Of a stretch of 64,000 nucleotides of DNA, positions 9,754 through 19,333 are shown piece after piece. Within the stretch, counting starts at the first letter, position 1. Each line of letters opens with the position of its first letter. The DNA comes from Verrucomicrobiales bacterium (lineage in GTDB: Bacteria > Verrucomicrobiota > Verrucomicrobiia > Limisphaerales > UBA11320), in assembly GCA_016793885.1 (NCBI GenBank), contig JAEUHE010000193.1, positions 1 to 64,000 of the forward strand. The letters are read 5' to 3'. The translations under genes and the position numbers were made by a program. The notes under the pieces were generated by a model. It did no database searches. It was not told the origin of the DNA and saw only the letters and a list, made by a program, of their open reading frames with translations.

Positions 9754-10470
9754 TACAAAGGTGCTTTCAGGTCGATCACGCCTAAAGATCGTGATCCAAC
9801 GGCGCGCTCTGCACGGCAGAGCACGGGATATAACTAGTTATCGCATAGGAAATATCGGATGGGAAGCGTGTTTCGTGAGGAGCCCGACCGCTTCGCGGGG
9901 AGCTTGACGCTAGGGAGCGCTGTAAACCTCTCTCATCTTTGCCGCTAAGAATCGGGACCAGACAAATCGGAGGACACGGTCGTTTCTCACCTGGGAGGCA
10001 GTGGCTCGAACCCACAGGGTTCAAAGAGATTTAGCCGGGGGTGCTTGCACCCCCGGAACTGTTAAAAGTACGGAGCATCGCGCAGCGATGCCACCGGCCT
10101 CTGCGACCTGGGTCACCCGACTCAAGGAGCCTATTCAGTTCGTCACTCCATTGGCCGACGGGTGGCACGCCTTTCAGGGTGCTGTTGAATAGGGGGCCGA
10201 CAAACCGGGGGTGTCGCTGCGCGCCACACCCCGTATAATCTCTTTGATCCTTTGGGGTTCTCGGCTTCGGCATCAGGAACTCAAGCGAATAAGGGAGGAT
10301 CTCCTACAACTTGTGTAGTCTCGATTTTTAAAGGTAGAGATGAGAGCCCTCTGCGTCTTTGGTCCCCACAGCGGAGCTGGGATCTCGTCCCCCCGATTCC
10401 ATTTTTCGTGAAAGGTTTTCTGAGGTGGCCGGTTTCCTTGGGTGCGCACACGGAAGATCACGGATGCACC
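9754..10470. other. 717-bp divergent intergenic region
   Basis: This separates two divergent genes for giant exported proteins and must hold both promoters, which I could not place with confidence. I see no convincing protein-coding gene. Its central third is an inverted-repeat-bounded element, listed separately at 10009-10259. Confidence 0.6.
10009..10259. repeat. Inverted-repeat-bounded MITE/REP-like element
   Basis: Two imperfect inverted repeats of about 33 bp bound the element: 10009-10045 and, on the other strand, 10259-10227. Both share TCAAAGAGATT followed by a G-rich tail ending GGGTG. Inside the left arm is a perfect 10-bp palindromic stem with a 2-nt loop (10035-10056, CCGGGGGTGC and its complement). 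No transposase is encoded, so this would be a non-autonomous element or a large palindromic repeat. Confidence 0.5.
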
Positions 10471-13400
10471 ATGAACCAGACATTAACGGAAACCGAGGGG
10501 CGAATCTCACTTCGTTCTCCGACCCACTCACGTTCGCAGACCCTGTTACTACTCATCCTCCTGTTCGCCTTTTCTTTGAGTCCAAGCCATGCGGCTACGC
10601 TTCGTTGGACGGGTGCGCACATTTCCAGCGGCCATTGGAGCCGCGGAGCGAATTGGGACTCGGGCAGTCCACCCCAGGACGGCGATACCATTGTTTTTCC
10701 AGGCGGGGCGGCTCGCCTCTCCAACACCAACGACATTGCCAACCTCCGCTTGGTAGCGGTCCGGTTCAGCGGGGCATCCGGCGGCTACGGTCTCTATGGA
10801 AACGGCTTCACGGTCACCAACAGTATTACCGCCACGAACTCGGCGGGAATCAATGGCATTGGCGTTGCTAGGATAACCCTCGGTAGGGACTTGCCCTTCA
10901 CGGTTGCCCAGAGCGGCACAACCTTATCCATCACCTCGGAAGTGCGGCTCAACGGGCACGATCTGAGTTGCCATACCGTCGGCAGCCTGGGGCTTGGCGG
11001 TGCCATCAGCGGGACTGGTGGCGTCATCAAGAACGACAATGGAACACTCACTCTCTCCGGGCCGGACGCCAACACCTTTACAGGCGACTTGGTCGTGAAT
11101 GGCGGACTGGTTCTGCTCGGCAAGACCGGTGGGCTGGCGGTGCCGAACCGGCTGGTCGTGGGTGGGGGTCCCGATACTCCTCACACCGACCAGGTTCGGA
11201 ACCTGGCCGATGATCAGGTTAACGAGGTGACGATCAATGCCTCGGGGCTGTGGGATCTCAACGGAAACAAAGAGGTCATTGCGGACTTGGTGCTCAACTC
11301 GGGCGGGGATGTGGACACTGGAGCCTCGGGAGAGCTGATCCTGGGCATCGGTGCCGATGTGAGCGTGGTTCCGAGTCTCACAGGACTTCAGGATGTCTCG
11401 GTGATCACCGGCAACTTGAACCTGCTTCTGGGAGCGCATGTCATCTCGGTGGCGGAGGGCCCGGTGCTGCCCATTGATGCCACCGATCTGCGAATCGATG
11501 CGGTCGTCAGTGGGTTGGGGGGAATCACTAAGGAGGGTGCTGGAGATTTGCTGCTGACCGGCAGTAACAGCTTCTTGGCGCTCGTCACGGTCAATGGTGG
11601 GGATCTGCGCCTGGGGCATTCGTCGGCTCTGGGAGGATCTGTGGTGGGAACGATTGTCAACAACGACGCCGCCTTGGTGCTGCTGGGGAATCTGGCGATC
11701 GCGGATGAGTCCCTGACCTTGAACAGCACGGGACGGACTGGCGTGTTCAACGGGAGCGCGGTGGTGGATTCGGTGGGGACCAACCAATGGTCCGGCGAGG
11801 TGAGATTGGAAAGAACCGCACGTATTGATGCGGGGATGAATGCGGCGCTGAACTTCACTGGACCCATCGCCGGGCCCGGTGGCATCACCAAGGAGGGGGA
11901 CGGCACGCTCCAATATTCATCGGCCTCCGGCAACAGCTATCGAGGGACGACAACGGTTCAAGCCGGAACACTGTGGCTGGACAACAGCCTCACCGCCTTC
12001 TCCGGCGACCTGGTGGTGGGTGATGGGATGGGTGGGCCTGCCGCTGACCGGGTGGTTTGCAACGGAGGACTTCAGCTTCCGGAAAGCCAAGCGGTCACGA
12101 TTCAGTCCTCCGGACGATTGAAGACCTTCTTCGAGCGACTTGGTTCCCTGGCCGGATCCGGAGAGCTCGAACCAACCGTGCTTCTGCACTTCGGGTTGAA
12201 CAACGCCTCGACGACCTTCGACGGCCATATTCTCCCGAGCGGCGGGATCCTCTACAAGTTTGGCACCGGCGTTTGGACCTTTAACGGACTGGCGGAGCAC
12301 AACTTCACCTATCTCCTGTCAGGCGACCTCGTGGTGAACGGCGACCATCGGTTGCCGGGTCTCTACCTAAATGCATTGTCATCGCTCAGCGGTGAGGGGA
12401 AGGTCGGTCTTCTGCAGTGTGTGGGAGACATTTCTCCCGGCCACACTGTGGGCCGGCTCACGGTGAACCAGCTTCATTTCTTTGGCCCCAGCACGCTCCA
12501 TCTCGAACTCAACGGGCCCTTGGCTGGGACGTCGTACGATCAACTCCGAGTGGTGAACATGGCGGATCTGGGATCCACCAAGTTGAATCTCGATCTCCAA
12601 TACCCCCCAACCATCGGCGAGAGTCTCATCATCGTGGATAATCTCGGCGTGGATCCGATCGTAGATCGCTTCGATGGGCTACCGGAAGGGGCCACGATTC
12701 GGGTGAACCAAGTGCCGTTTGTCGTCAGCTACCACGGGGGTGATGGCAACGATGTCTCCCTGACCGCCACGAATGTCAGCGTCTCGATCACCGAAACCCG
12801 GATCGACGGCGGGAATGGCAACGGGGTCATCGATCCAGGGGAATGCAATGAACTCTCGGTGGGATTGATGAACGAAACGTCCACCCCGATGTCGGTCTCG
12901 CGGGTGGTCCTAGACACCACGACGCCTGGCGTTTTAATCACGCAACAGAACACAACGTACCCCGGATTCGCTCCGCTGGGGCGGCAGATCAATCGTGTGC
13001 CCTTTGAGTTGCGAACTCTGCCCGGGTTTGATTGTGGTCGAAAGGTTGAGCTCTTGCTCACGCTTACGGTGGATACCGGGGCGGTGTTCAGTATCCCGTT
13101 GTCACTGCCCAGCGGAGGAGCCGGTGCTCCTGCTCGGTTCGACAATGGGGCCAACTTGGCCTTGGTCGATCTGGGGTTGACCAGCTCGGATGTGGTAGTG
13201 TCGAACGTCGTGCCTTACGTCGGTAAGGTTTCCGTCTCGCTCCATGCCACCCACCCTGCGTCGGGCGATCTTGTGCTGCGGCTTCGCTCGCCTTCGGGGA
13301 CGACCGTCAAACTGGCCAGCAACTTGGGAGGTACCACGGACAACTACGGCACCGGATGCGGCGAGTCCGCTCGGACCACGTTCGACGATGCGGCTGCCGT

Positions 13401-16038
13401 CAAGATCGCAGCTGGTGTCGCTCCGTTTGTGGGAAGCTTTACCCCGGAGGTTCCGTTGAGTGCTTTTCTGGGCGAAGATCCCAACGGGACGTGGACGCTT
13501 CTAGTGAACGACACCGTTGCGGGGGATACCGGTGAGCTGCGGTGCTGGTCGCTGCGGATCTCGCCCCCGGAATGCAGCTCCGGAGGAAGTAACTGTGAAG
13601 GCTGTGTCACCAACCTCACCGCCACGCTGAATGCGGACTCTTCGTTGCTGACTCAGCGGCTGGTGCGCGATGGCTTGGCCAGCCTGTGTGGCAGTCCCAA
13701 GGCTTGTCCGGGATCCGTGGCCGGACTTCCGCTTCGGTACCGAACCCACACCTTCACCAACAACGGCCCGGCCACGTGTGTGACGGTTGGCGTCACAGAC
13801 CGTTGCCGTACGAATGCGCCGCTGCACGCGTCGGCGTATCTTACCCGGTTCGATCCAGCGGACCTCTGTGCTCGGTATCTGGGGGATGTGGGGAGTGAAC
13901 TGCGCGGTTCCTCCGGGAGCTTTTCTTTCCCCGTGCCGGCCGATTCACTCTTCGTGGTGGTGGTGACATCCCCCGCCGCCTTGTCGTCCTGCGGCGCCTA
14001 CGAATTGGAAGTTCATGGCCTGCCCTGTCCCGTGGCGCCTCCACATCCGTGCCCCGAGCCTCGGATGTCGATCCGAGCGCTGACGAACAACTTGGTGGAA
14101 TTGAGTTGGCCGGCGTGCCCCGCCAATTTTTACCAAGTCGCAGCGAGTACCAACCTTCAGACGTGGAAGATGGCGAGCTCACCACTGGCTGGGCCTGCCC
14201 AGAACGGAATCATGACCTGGACGACTGAGTTGAGCTCGCCCCAGGAGTTCTTCCGCTTGATCGTGCTTCCCGTGACGAACTCGGTGGTGCCCACTCAAGC
14301 CGGGATCTATCGGGCTCAGAAGTTCGTCCACGACGGGATCACCCGGCAGTATCACCTCAACATTCCGACCGGTTACACCCATGCTGATCCGGCGCCTCTG
14401 ATGCTGGCGTTGCACGGCCACAACCAAACCGCTGATTCGTTTTCATCGAACGTTCCTGCACTCGGCACGTATGCCAACTCAGCGGGAGTGATCCTGGTGT
14501 TTCCTGATGGGACTGAAGACGAGCGTGGGACAGGCTGGAATATCCTCCCTCCTTCCCTCGAGAATCCCGTCGATGATGTCGGGTTCCTCCTGGCGCTCAT
14601 CGACCATTTGGACGCAACGCTGGGGGTGGATCGAAAGCGGGTCTATGCCGCGGGGTTCTCTAACGGCGGGCAGATGTGTCATCGGTTGGCGGCCACGACC
14701 ACGAATGTGTTTGCGGCGTTTGCAGCCGTCGGGTCCGCGGTTGCCAGTCCGTTTGGCACCGATGCCTTGGTGTATCAGCCGCCTCCCTTGGAACCCCTGC
14801 CGGTAATGATTGTCAACGCAACCAACGACTGCAAACGTCCCTACTGGGGAGGCTTGAACGAGGATGGCGTGCTGCAGCCGGCCGCTCGGGATTCGGTGGC
14901 GCACTGGACCAATGCCAATCTCTGCACCCCGGCACCCATCATCACCACGAACACCTTTGTGACCAATCAGGTTCGGCGTGTGTTCGCTGACAGCTGTGCT
15001 GGGCCCTATCCAGGCTTGAATGCCGCGGTGACAAACCAGGTCATCCGAGAGCATTACCAGCTGACCTGCACTCCCGGCACCGAGGTCGTCTTCGTGACCC
15101 TGACCGACGGTGGCCACGCTTGGACCGAGGCGGGGGATAATGTGGGATTTGATGCCAGCCGGGAGGTTTTGGAGTTTTTTCTGAGCCACTGCCGCTGCGA
15201 TGTGGCTGGGGCTCAGCCTCTCTCAGTGCCCACCGCGCCTGGCCAATACGAACTGACGTTCTGCGACCAGGGCTACAGCCGCCTGTTCCGACTTCAGATT
15301 CCGGCGGGATATCAGCCGGCGGTCCCCGCTCCGCTGGCTTTCGTGTTTCACGGAGGCCGCCAAACTGTGGCCGAGTTCAGCTCCCAGCATCCGGCTTTGT
15401 TCGCCAAGGCGAATGCCGAGAACCTGCTTTTGGTGCTACCCGAAGCGCTTGATCATCCCATGACTGGTGACACCTTGTGGGCGGATAAGCCGTTTCTTTA
15501 CGTGGTGGACGACCGTTCGTTCATCACCAATCTTTTGGGCGCCCTCGATGCCGCTCTCAATGTGGACCGCCTGAGAGTCTATGCCGCTGGTTTTTCCGGT
15601 GGCGGCGAGTTCAGCTATTGGATGGGAAGCACGACCACCGGCGTGCTCGCCGCTGTGGCGGCCGTGGGTTCCCAAACGGGCTGGGTGGATCCTTCCACGG
15701 GATCGTTGGTTGTGCCAGCCCCGCCGCTCGAACCCATATCCGTGTTAATGGTTCGTGGGAGCCTGGATCCGGAGCGTCCGTTCAACGGCAGCGCCACCGT
15801 CTTCTCCGCCCAGCAAGATGTGGACTATTGGGTCGCCGGCAGCGGCTGCACTCCTCCGCCCACGTTCACGAGTGGAGGAAACCTGAGCGAATGGGATTAC
15901 AACCCTTGTGCCGGCACGACACAAGTCACCTTGGTGCGCGTGGGGGGAATGGGCCACATCTGGCCGGACGCGGCCGATGGAGTGACCTATGACGCCAATG
16001 TTGACGTGATCGACTTCCTCCTCAGCCATAGTCGATAG
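10471..16038 (+). CDS. Giant exported protein: beta-strand repeats, P domain and two PHB-depolymerase-like esterase domains
   Basis: I start at the ATG at 10471, where a signal peptide begins (residues about 22-42, ending SHAA), giving 1855 aa; the frame is open upstream. Residues about 45-750 are autotransporter-associated beta-strand repeats (GxGGITKEGxGxL-type motifs recur). A P/Homo-B proprotein-convertase-type domain follows (about 960-1110), then a Cys-rich linker. Two alpha/beta-hydrolase domains of the LpqC/feruloyl-esterase/PHB-depolymerase class complete it, each with its nucleophile elbow (GFSNGG in the first, GFSGGG in the second) and a late Gly-His (GGHAW and GMGHIW). It is probably an extracellular polyester or plant-ester hydrolase carried on a repeat stalk. 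Confidence 0.85.
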   Translation: MNQTLTETEGRISLRSPTHSRSQTLLLLILLFAFSLSPSHAATLRWTGAHISSGHWSRGANWDSGSPPQDGDTIVFPGGAARLSNTNDIANLRLVAVRFSGASGGYGLYGNGFTVTNSITATNSAGINGIGVARITLGRDLPFTVAQSGTTLSITSEVRLNGHDLSCHTVGSLGLGGAISGTGGVIKNDNGTLTLSGPDANTFTGDLVVNGGLVLLGKTGGLAVPNRLVVGGGPDTPHTDQVRNLADDQVNEVTINASGLWDLNGNKEVIADLVLNSGGDVDTGASGELILGIGADVSVVPSLTGLQDVSVITGNLNLLLGAHVISVAEGPVLPIDATDLRIDAVVSGLGGITKEGAGDLLLTGSNSFLALVTVNGGDLRLGHSSALGGSVVGTIVNNDAALVLLGNLAIADESLTLNSTGRTGVFNGSAVVDSVGTNQWSGEVRLERTARIDAGMNAALNFTGPIAGPGGITKEGDGTLQYSSASGNSYRGTTTVQAGTLWLDNSLTAFSGDLVVGDGMGGPAADRVVCNGGLQLPESQAVTIQSSGRLKTFFERLGSLAGSGELEPTVLLHFGLNNASTTFDGHILPSGGILYKFGTGVWTFNGLAEHNFTYLLSGDLVVNGDHRLPGLYLNALSSLSGEGKVGLLQCVGDISPGHTVGRLTVNQLHFFGPSTLHLELNGPLAGTSYDQLRVVNMADLGSTKLNLDLQYPPTIGESLIIVDNLGVDPIVDRFDGLPEGATIRVNQVPFVVSYHGGDGNDVSLTATNVSVSITETRIDGGNGNGVIDPGECNELSVGLMNETSTPMSVSRVVLDTTTPGVLITQQNTTYPGFAPLGRQINRVPFELRTLPGFDCGRKVELLLTLTVDTGAVFSIPLSLPSGGAGAPARFDNGANLALVDLGLTSSDVVVSNVVPYVGKVSVSLHATHPASGDLVLRLRSPSGTTVKLASNLGGTTDNYGTGCGESARTTFDDAAAVKIAAGVAPFVGSFTPEVPLSAFLGEDPNGTWTLLVNDTVAGDTGELRCWSLRISPPECSSGGSNCEGCVTNLTATLNADSSLLTQRLVRDGLASLCGSPKACPGSVAGLPLRYRTHTFTNNGPATCVTVGVTDRCRTNAPLHASAYLTRFDPADLCARYLGDVGSELRGSSGSFSFPVPADSLFVVVVTSPAALSSCGAYELEVHGLPCPVAPPHPCPEPRMSIRALTNNLVELSWPACPANFYQVAASTNLQTWKMASSPLAGPAQNGIMTWTTELSSPQEFFRLIVLPVTNSVVPTQAGIYRAQKFVHDGITRQYHLNIPTGYTHADPAPLMLALHGHNQTADSFSSNVPALGTYANSAGVILVFPDGTEDERGTGWNILPPSLENPVDDVGFLLALIDHLDATLGVDRKRVYAAGFSNGGQMCHRLAATTTNVFAAFAAVGSAVASPFGTDALVYQPPPLEPLPVMIVNATNDCKRPYWGGLNEDGVLQPAARDSVAHWTNANLCTPAPIITTNTFVTNQVRRVFADSCAGPYPGLNAAVTNQVIREHYQLTCTPGTEVVFVTLTDGGHAWTEAGDNVGFDASREVLEFFLSHCRCDVAGAQPLSVPTAPGQYELTFCDQGYSRLFRLQIPAGYQPAVPAPLAFVFHGGRQTVAEFSSQHPALFAKANAENLLLVLPEALDHPMTGDTLWADKPFLYVVDDRSFITNLLGALDAALNVDRLRVYAAGFSGGGEFSYWMGSTTTGVLAAVAAVGSQTGWVDPSTGSLVVPAPPLEPISVLMVRGSLDPERPFNGSATVFSAQQDVDYWVAGSGCTPPPTFTSGGNLSEWDYNPCAGTTQVTLVRVGGMGHIWPDAADGVTYDANVDVIDFLLSHSR

Positions 16039-16053
16039 TGTTCGATCGTTTCC

Positions 16054-16092
16054 GATAGCCCGGATCCGCACCTAGGTGGGATCCGGGCTATC
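16054..16092. terminator. Perfect 14-bp stem terminator between convergent genes
   Basis: GATAGCCCGGATCC at 16054-16067 is perfectly complementary to 16079-16092, with an 11-nt loop. It lies in the 72-bp gap between the esterase gene and the oppositely oriented kinase gene and probably ends both transcripts. There is no long U-run, so it may instead block read-through. Confidence 0.65.
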
Positions 16093-16110
16093 GCTTCGAA
16101 AGACATGGGT

Positions 16111-18525
16111 CTACCTCCTTCCGCGGTTGCTCTCACTCCATCGGCGCGCCGTCGTTTCGACGTCTTCCCTCCATGCCTGATAAGCGGGCTCACGACGGAA
16201 CAACTCATACGGATCGCCTTCGCCGACATGCTGGGGGGCGAAACCAACGAATTGTCGTTCGGATGCCGCTTCGTCGATCTCCACGTCGCTCGCGCTCACG
16301 CGCAGGCTCGAGCGAATGCGGGCGTGCTGGAATAATTCCACCTCGGAAAGGGTATGGCTGCCCGGCTTGAGTTGCATCCGCTCATTCCAGACCGATTCGG
16401 AATCGATTTGTCGCCCCCGCCGGTCGGCCAGAAAAACGCCCTTGCCGGCGTAGACCACCTTCGTCTCCGTCCAGCGCAGCGCCGCTGGCCATTCCCCCGG
16501 GACGTAGTCGGTGAGCCGGAGGAGGGCTCCATCGCTGCGATCGATGAGAGTGCTGTCCCAGATTGCCACGACCCGACTCAAGTTCTTGGCGTCGTCGAGA
16601 TCGAGCAGGTTGCGGGTTACGATGACGCTGTTCGAGGTGCGGAACTCGGCCTCGCTTCCGGGGTCGGGGCGAAGGGTGTAGGCGCGGTGAATGATAAAGA
16701 GGCAGTTCTCGGTGTGGACCTTGATTGGGCCCCTCGGCGCTCCCCAGATGCCGACCGCGCTGCCCTGTCGGGCCAGCACCAGACAGTTTCGCAGCAGCGC
16801 GGAGCTGCCGGCGGAAAGGACGATCAGAGGTCGATGCGTCCGGGATCCGTCGTCCGAGGGAACCAGCTTTCCGGCCCGCAACAACATCGTCTCCCCTTGA
16901 GACTGAGCCCGGAGCACGCGGCAGTTCAACAGTGAGACCGGGGCACCCTCCGCTGAGATCAGCGGGAAGATGTTGATCCGATTGGAGCGCCGAAGCAGGG
17001 TGACTCCCTCAATGGTCAAAGGGGCGTCGGCCAGGATGAACGGTTGGCTTTCGTTGGTCGCCACCAGCACCGGAACATATCGATCGGCGGCCCGCAACGT
17101 CATCGACTTTGTGCCCACCCGAAACGAATCAATGACCTTTTCGCCCGAGAACCGCAGCTCGACGGTCTCCCCGTCACGGCAAGCTTGGACCGCATCCGGC
17201 AAGGTGGCGAACGTTCCCCATCGGCCCCGGATGAAGAACTCGTGTCCGTTGCGCTCGCAGAGGCGTGCGTTGATGAACGTCGTGCGGCCGGTGAGCTCGA
17301 GGCCGGCCAGAGCGGAGCCCGCGACCAGAGACAGGCCGGCCAGCACGGCGGCGGCCCGACCTACCCATACCGCGATTCGACGGCCTGGCTGCAGCACCAC
17401 GCGCAAGGCATGGGTCACTTCATCGGCAGAGGAGAAACGATCCTCCGGCCTTCGGGCCGCCAACCGATCGATGATCGCGCCCAGATGGGCCGGGATCTCG
17501 GGCGCTCGTTCACGAATGGGTTTCCGGTTTCCTTGGGCGGCGAGCTGCAGGACCTCTGCGGAAGAGTCCCCCTCGTAGAGTGTGGTGCCGGCGGCGAGTC
17601 GATGCAGCAAGGCGCCCAAGGCGAAGAGATCACTTCGCGCGTCCATCGGTTCACCTCGTGCTTGCTCGGGGGCCATGTAGTGGGGGGTTCCGGCAATCGA
17701 CCGATGGGTGGGTTCCGAGGCGGGCCCGTGGATAGGTTTGGCCAGCCCGAAGTCCGCGAGGCGCACCCGTTCCAGCCCCTGCTCGAGCAGGACGTTGGAG
17801 GGTTTGATATCCCGATGGAGGATGCCGACGGAGTGCATGGCGGCCAGCGCCTGAGCCAGCTGCATTCCCACGCGCGCCACCTGCTCCCAGGTCAGTCGGG
17901 GAGTCTTGGTCAAGAGGTCGGCGAGAGTCCCTTCCCCATGGAAGGGCATGACCAGGTAGGACAACCCCTTTTCGGTCCCGGCGTGGTAGACCGTGACGAT
18001 GTGGTCATGGTGCATGGCGGCCACAGCCCGGGCTTCCGCGAGAAACCGATCGGAAAGCCGGTCTTCTCCCCTTTGGGGATAGAGGACCTTGATGGCCACG
18101 GTGCGATGCAGCGTCCGGTCTCGTGCCTTCAACACGAGGCCCATGCCACCGCTGCCTGCCAGGTCGAGGATTTCGTAGCCAGCGAACACTCCGAGTGAAC
18201 CTGCGGAGAGGGGTGGATCGAGTCGCCGCAAAACCTGGGAGTTCGAAGCGTCGTCGTCGCAACCGCAGGACTGATCTTGGCTTATTACCGCCTGGCGGAT
18301 GAGCGTGTCGAGAACCGGAGATCCCGGCGGCGCTTGCGCTAGGGGCGAGGCGCTTGGCAGGTCGCCTAGCAGACCCAGCAGCTGGCCCCGGGTCAGGCTT
18401 TCCAGCGACTCGGCACAGGACCGGCACCCGTGGAGGTGCAGCTCGATCGACTCCAGGGCGGGTGTGGCGAGGCTGCCGCGAGCAAAGGCCTCGAGTGTTT
18501 CTGGGGAAGGACAGGGGTTACTCAT
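16111..18525 (-). CDS. Membrane Ser/Thr protein kinase with N-terminal zinc anti-sigma-like motif
   Basis: 804 aa. Residues 1-50 hold an H-x3-C-x2-C motif (H30, C34, C37) typical of zinc-binding anti-sigma (ZAS) heads. A Hanks-type kinase domain follows: GSGGMG 124-129, ATP lysine K146, HRDIKPSN 237-244, DFG 258-260 and MAPE. One membrane helix spans about 385-409. The roughly 390-residue extracytoplasmic part looks beta-rich, possibly beta-helical. The gene overlaps the upstream sigma-factor gene by 8 nt, so the two are translated as a pair. By analogy with sigma/kinase pairs known from planctomycetes and the PknT/EcfP system, the kinase probably controls the sigma factor; this is inference. 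Confidence 0.85.
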   Translation of the reverse strand: MSNPCPSPETLEAFARGSLATPALESIELHLHGCRSCAESLESLTRGQLLGLLGDLPSASPLAQAPPGSPVLDTLIRQAVISQDQSCGCDDDASNSQVLRRLDPPLSAGSLGVFAGYEILDLAGSGGMGLVLKARDRTLHRTVAIKVLYPQRGEDRLSDRFLAEARAVAAMHHDHIVTVYHAGTEKGLSYLVMPFHGEGTLADLLTKTPRLTWEQVARVGMQLAQALAAMHSVGILHRDIKPSNVLLEQGLERVRLADFGLAKPIHGPASEPTHRSIAGTPHYMAPEQARGEPMDARSDLFALGALLHRLAAGTTLYEGDSSAEVLQLAAQGNRKPIRERAPEIPAHLGAIIDRLAARRPEDRFSSADEVTHALRVVLQPGRRIAVWVGRAAAVLAGLSLVAGSALAGLELTGRTTFINARLCERNGHEFFIRGRWGTFATLPDAVQACRDGETVELRFSGEKVIDSFRVGTKSMTLRAADRYVPVLVATNESQPFILADAPLTIEGVTLLRRSNRINIFPLISAEGAPVSLLNCRVLRAQSQGETMLLRAGKLVPSDDGSRTHRPLIVLSAGSSALLRNCLVLARQGSAVGIWGAPRGPIKVHTENCLFIIHRAYTLRPDPGSEAEFRTSNSVIVTRNLLDLDDAKNLSRVVAIWDSTLIDRSDGALLRLTDYVPGEWPAALRWTETKVVYAGKGVFLADRRGRQIDSESVWNERMQLKPGSHTLSEVELFQHARIRSSLRVSASDVEIDEAASERQFVGFAPQHVGEGDPYELFRREPAYQAWREDVETTARRWSESNRGRR

Positions 18526-19138
18526 GTGCCAAACCCTCGAAGAGAGGGGACCCTTCTTCCACGGTTTGCACGAGCTGTCGTATGCGCAGGGTCACCCGGG
18601 AGCGGGCGATGTACAGTGCGTTGAGGGTCAAGCCAAGTTCTTGGGCGACAGTCTCGGCCGTCTCGTCCAGAATGGCGGTTCGCCAGAAGGCATCCCAGGT
18701 TTGGGGTTTGAACTCGGTCTGGATTTGTCCGGCCGCCCAACGCACCAGATTGAGCTGGTACTCACGCCGCCAGGTTTCTTCCAGTCGGCTCTCGGCCTCG
18801 GTTTCAGCCAGCTGTTGCAGTGTTGTTTCGCCCGCGGGGCGGGGATGTCGTGCCTGGGTGGCGAAAAAGTTGTTCAGTTTGCTGCGGACAACGGTGAACA
18901 GCCAGTTGCGAAAGGAGCTGCGCTGCGGGTCGTACTGAAAGCGAGAAATAGCCCCGGCCACCGCCTTCAGCACCTCTTGCGAGACATCGCCGGCATCGGT
19001 TTCGGAGAGACCCCGGCCGCGGCAGAACGCGAAGATAAGCGGCGTGTAGATCCCGACAAACTGAGACCATGCCGCTTCATCGCCCGCGTCACGCAGGCGG
19101 AGCAGCAAGGAGGGTCGAGTTCGCATCTCCGCAGCCAT
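18518..19138 (-). CDS. ECF-type RNA polymerase sigma factor, partner of the adjacent kinase
   Basis: 206 aa. Region sigma-2 lies at about residues 25-95 (IFAFCRGRGLSETDAGDVSQEV, then FRNWLFTVVRSKLNNF). Region sigma-4 lies at about 140-200, with the helix-turn-helix in ETVAQELGLTLNALYIARSRV. It belongs to the ECF class of planctomycetes and verrucomicrobia that travels with Ser/Thr kinases. The stop overlaps the kinase start by 8 nt. It is divergent from a second sigma/kinase pair 195 bp away. Its targets are unknown; the neighbouring exported giants are obvious candidates. Confidence 0.85.
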   Translation of the reverse strand: MAAEMRTRPSLLLRLRDAGDEAAWSQFVGIYTPLIFAFCRGRGLSETDAGDVSQEVLKAVAGAISRFQYDPQRSSFRNWLFTVVRSKLNNFFATQARHPRPAGETTLQQLAETEAESRLEETWRREYQLNLVRWAAGQIQTEFKPQTWDAFWRTAILDETAETVAQELGLTLNALYIARSRVTLRIRQLVQTVEEGSPLFEGLAHE

Positions 19139-19333
19139 AACTCTCTATAAGGAAATCGAAGCCAATTGTCACCTCCGCTGTAACTCGCCGCGCCGGCTTC
19201 TGTAGTTCCCGGTGTGTCGAACCATTCCTTTGGCGCTTGGCTTTTGTGGGATTACTGGCCATTCTCAGACTGAGCCCATCGTGTGAAGACATAGCGGAGT
19301 CACTATAATAACAACCGACTGTCAGGCTAAACC
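19139..19333. promoter_or_regulatory. Shared divergent promoter region of two sigma/kinase modules
   Basis: This 195-bp gap serves both directions. On the plus strand a perfect TATAAT (19304-19309) lies 24 bp before the ATG, with only a weak -35 (GTGTGA) at 17-bp spacing. On the minus strand GTGACA and TTATAG with a 16-bp spacer sit so close to the ATG that the transcript would be nearly leaderless. Either sigma factor could also recognise its own site here; with one example I cannot define one. Confidence 0.4.
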
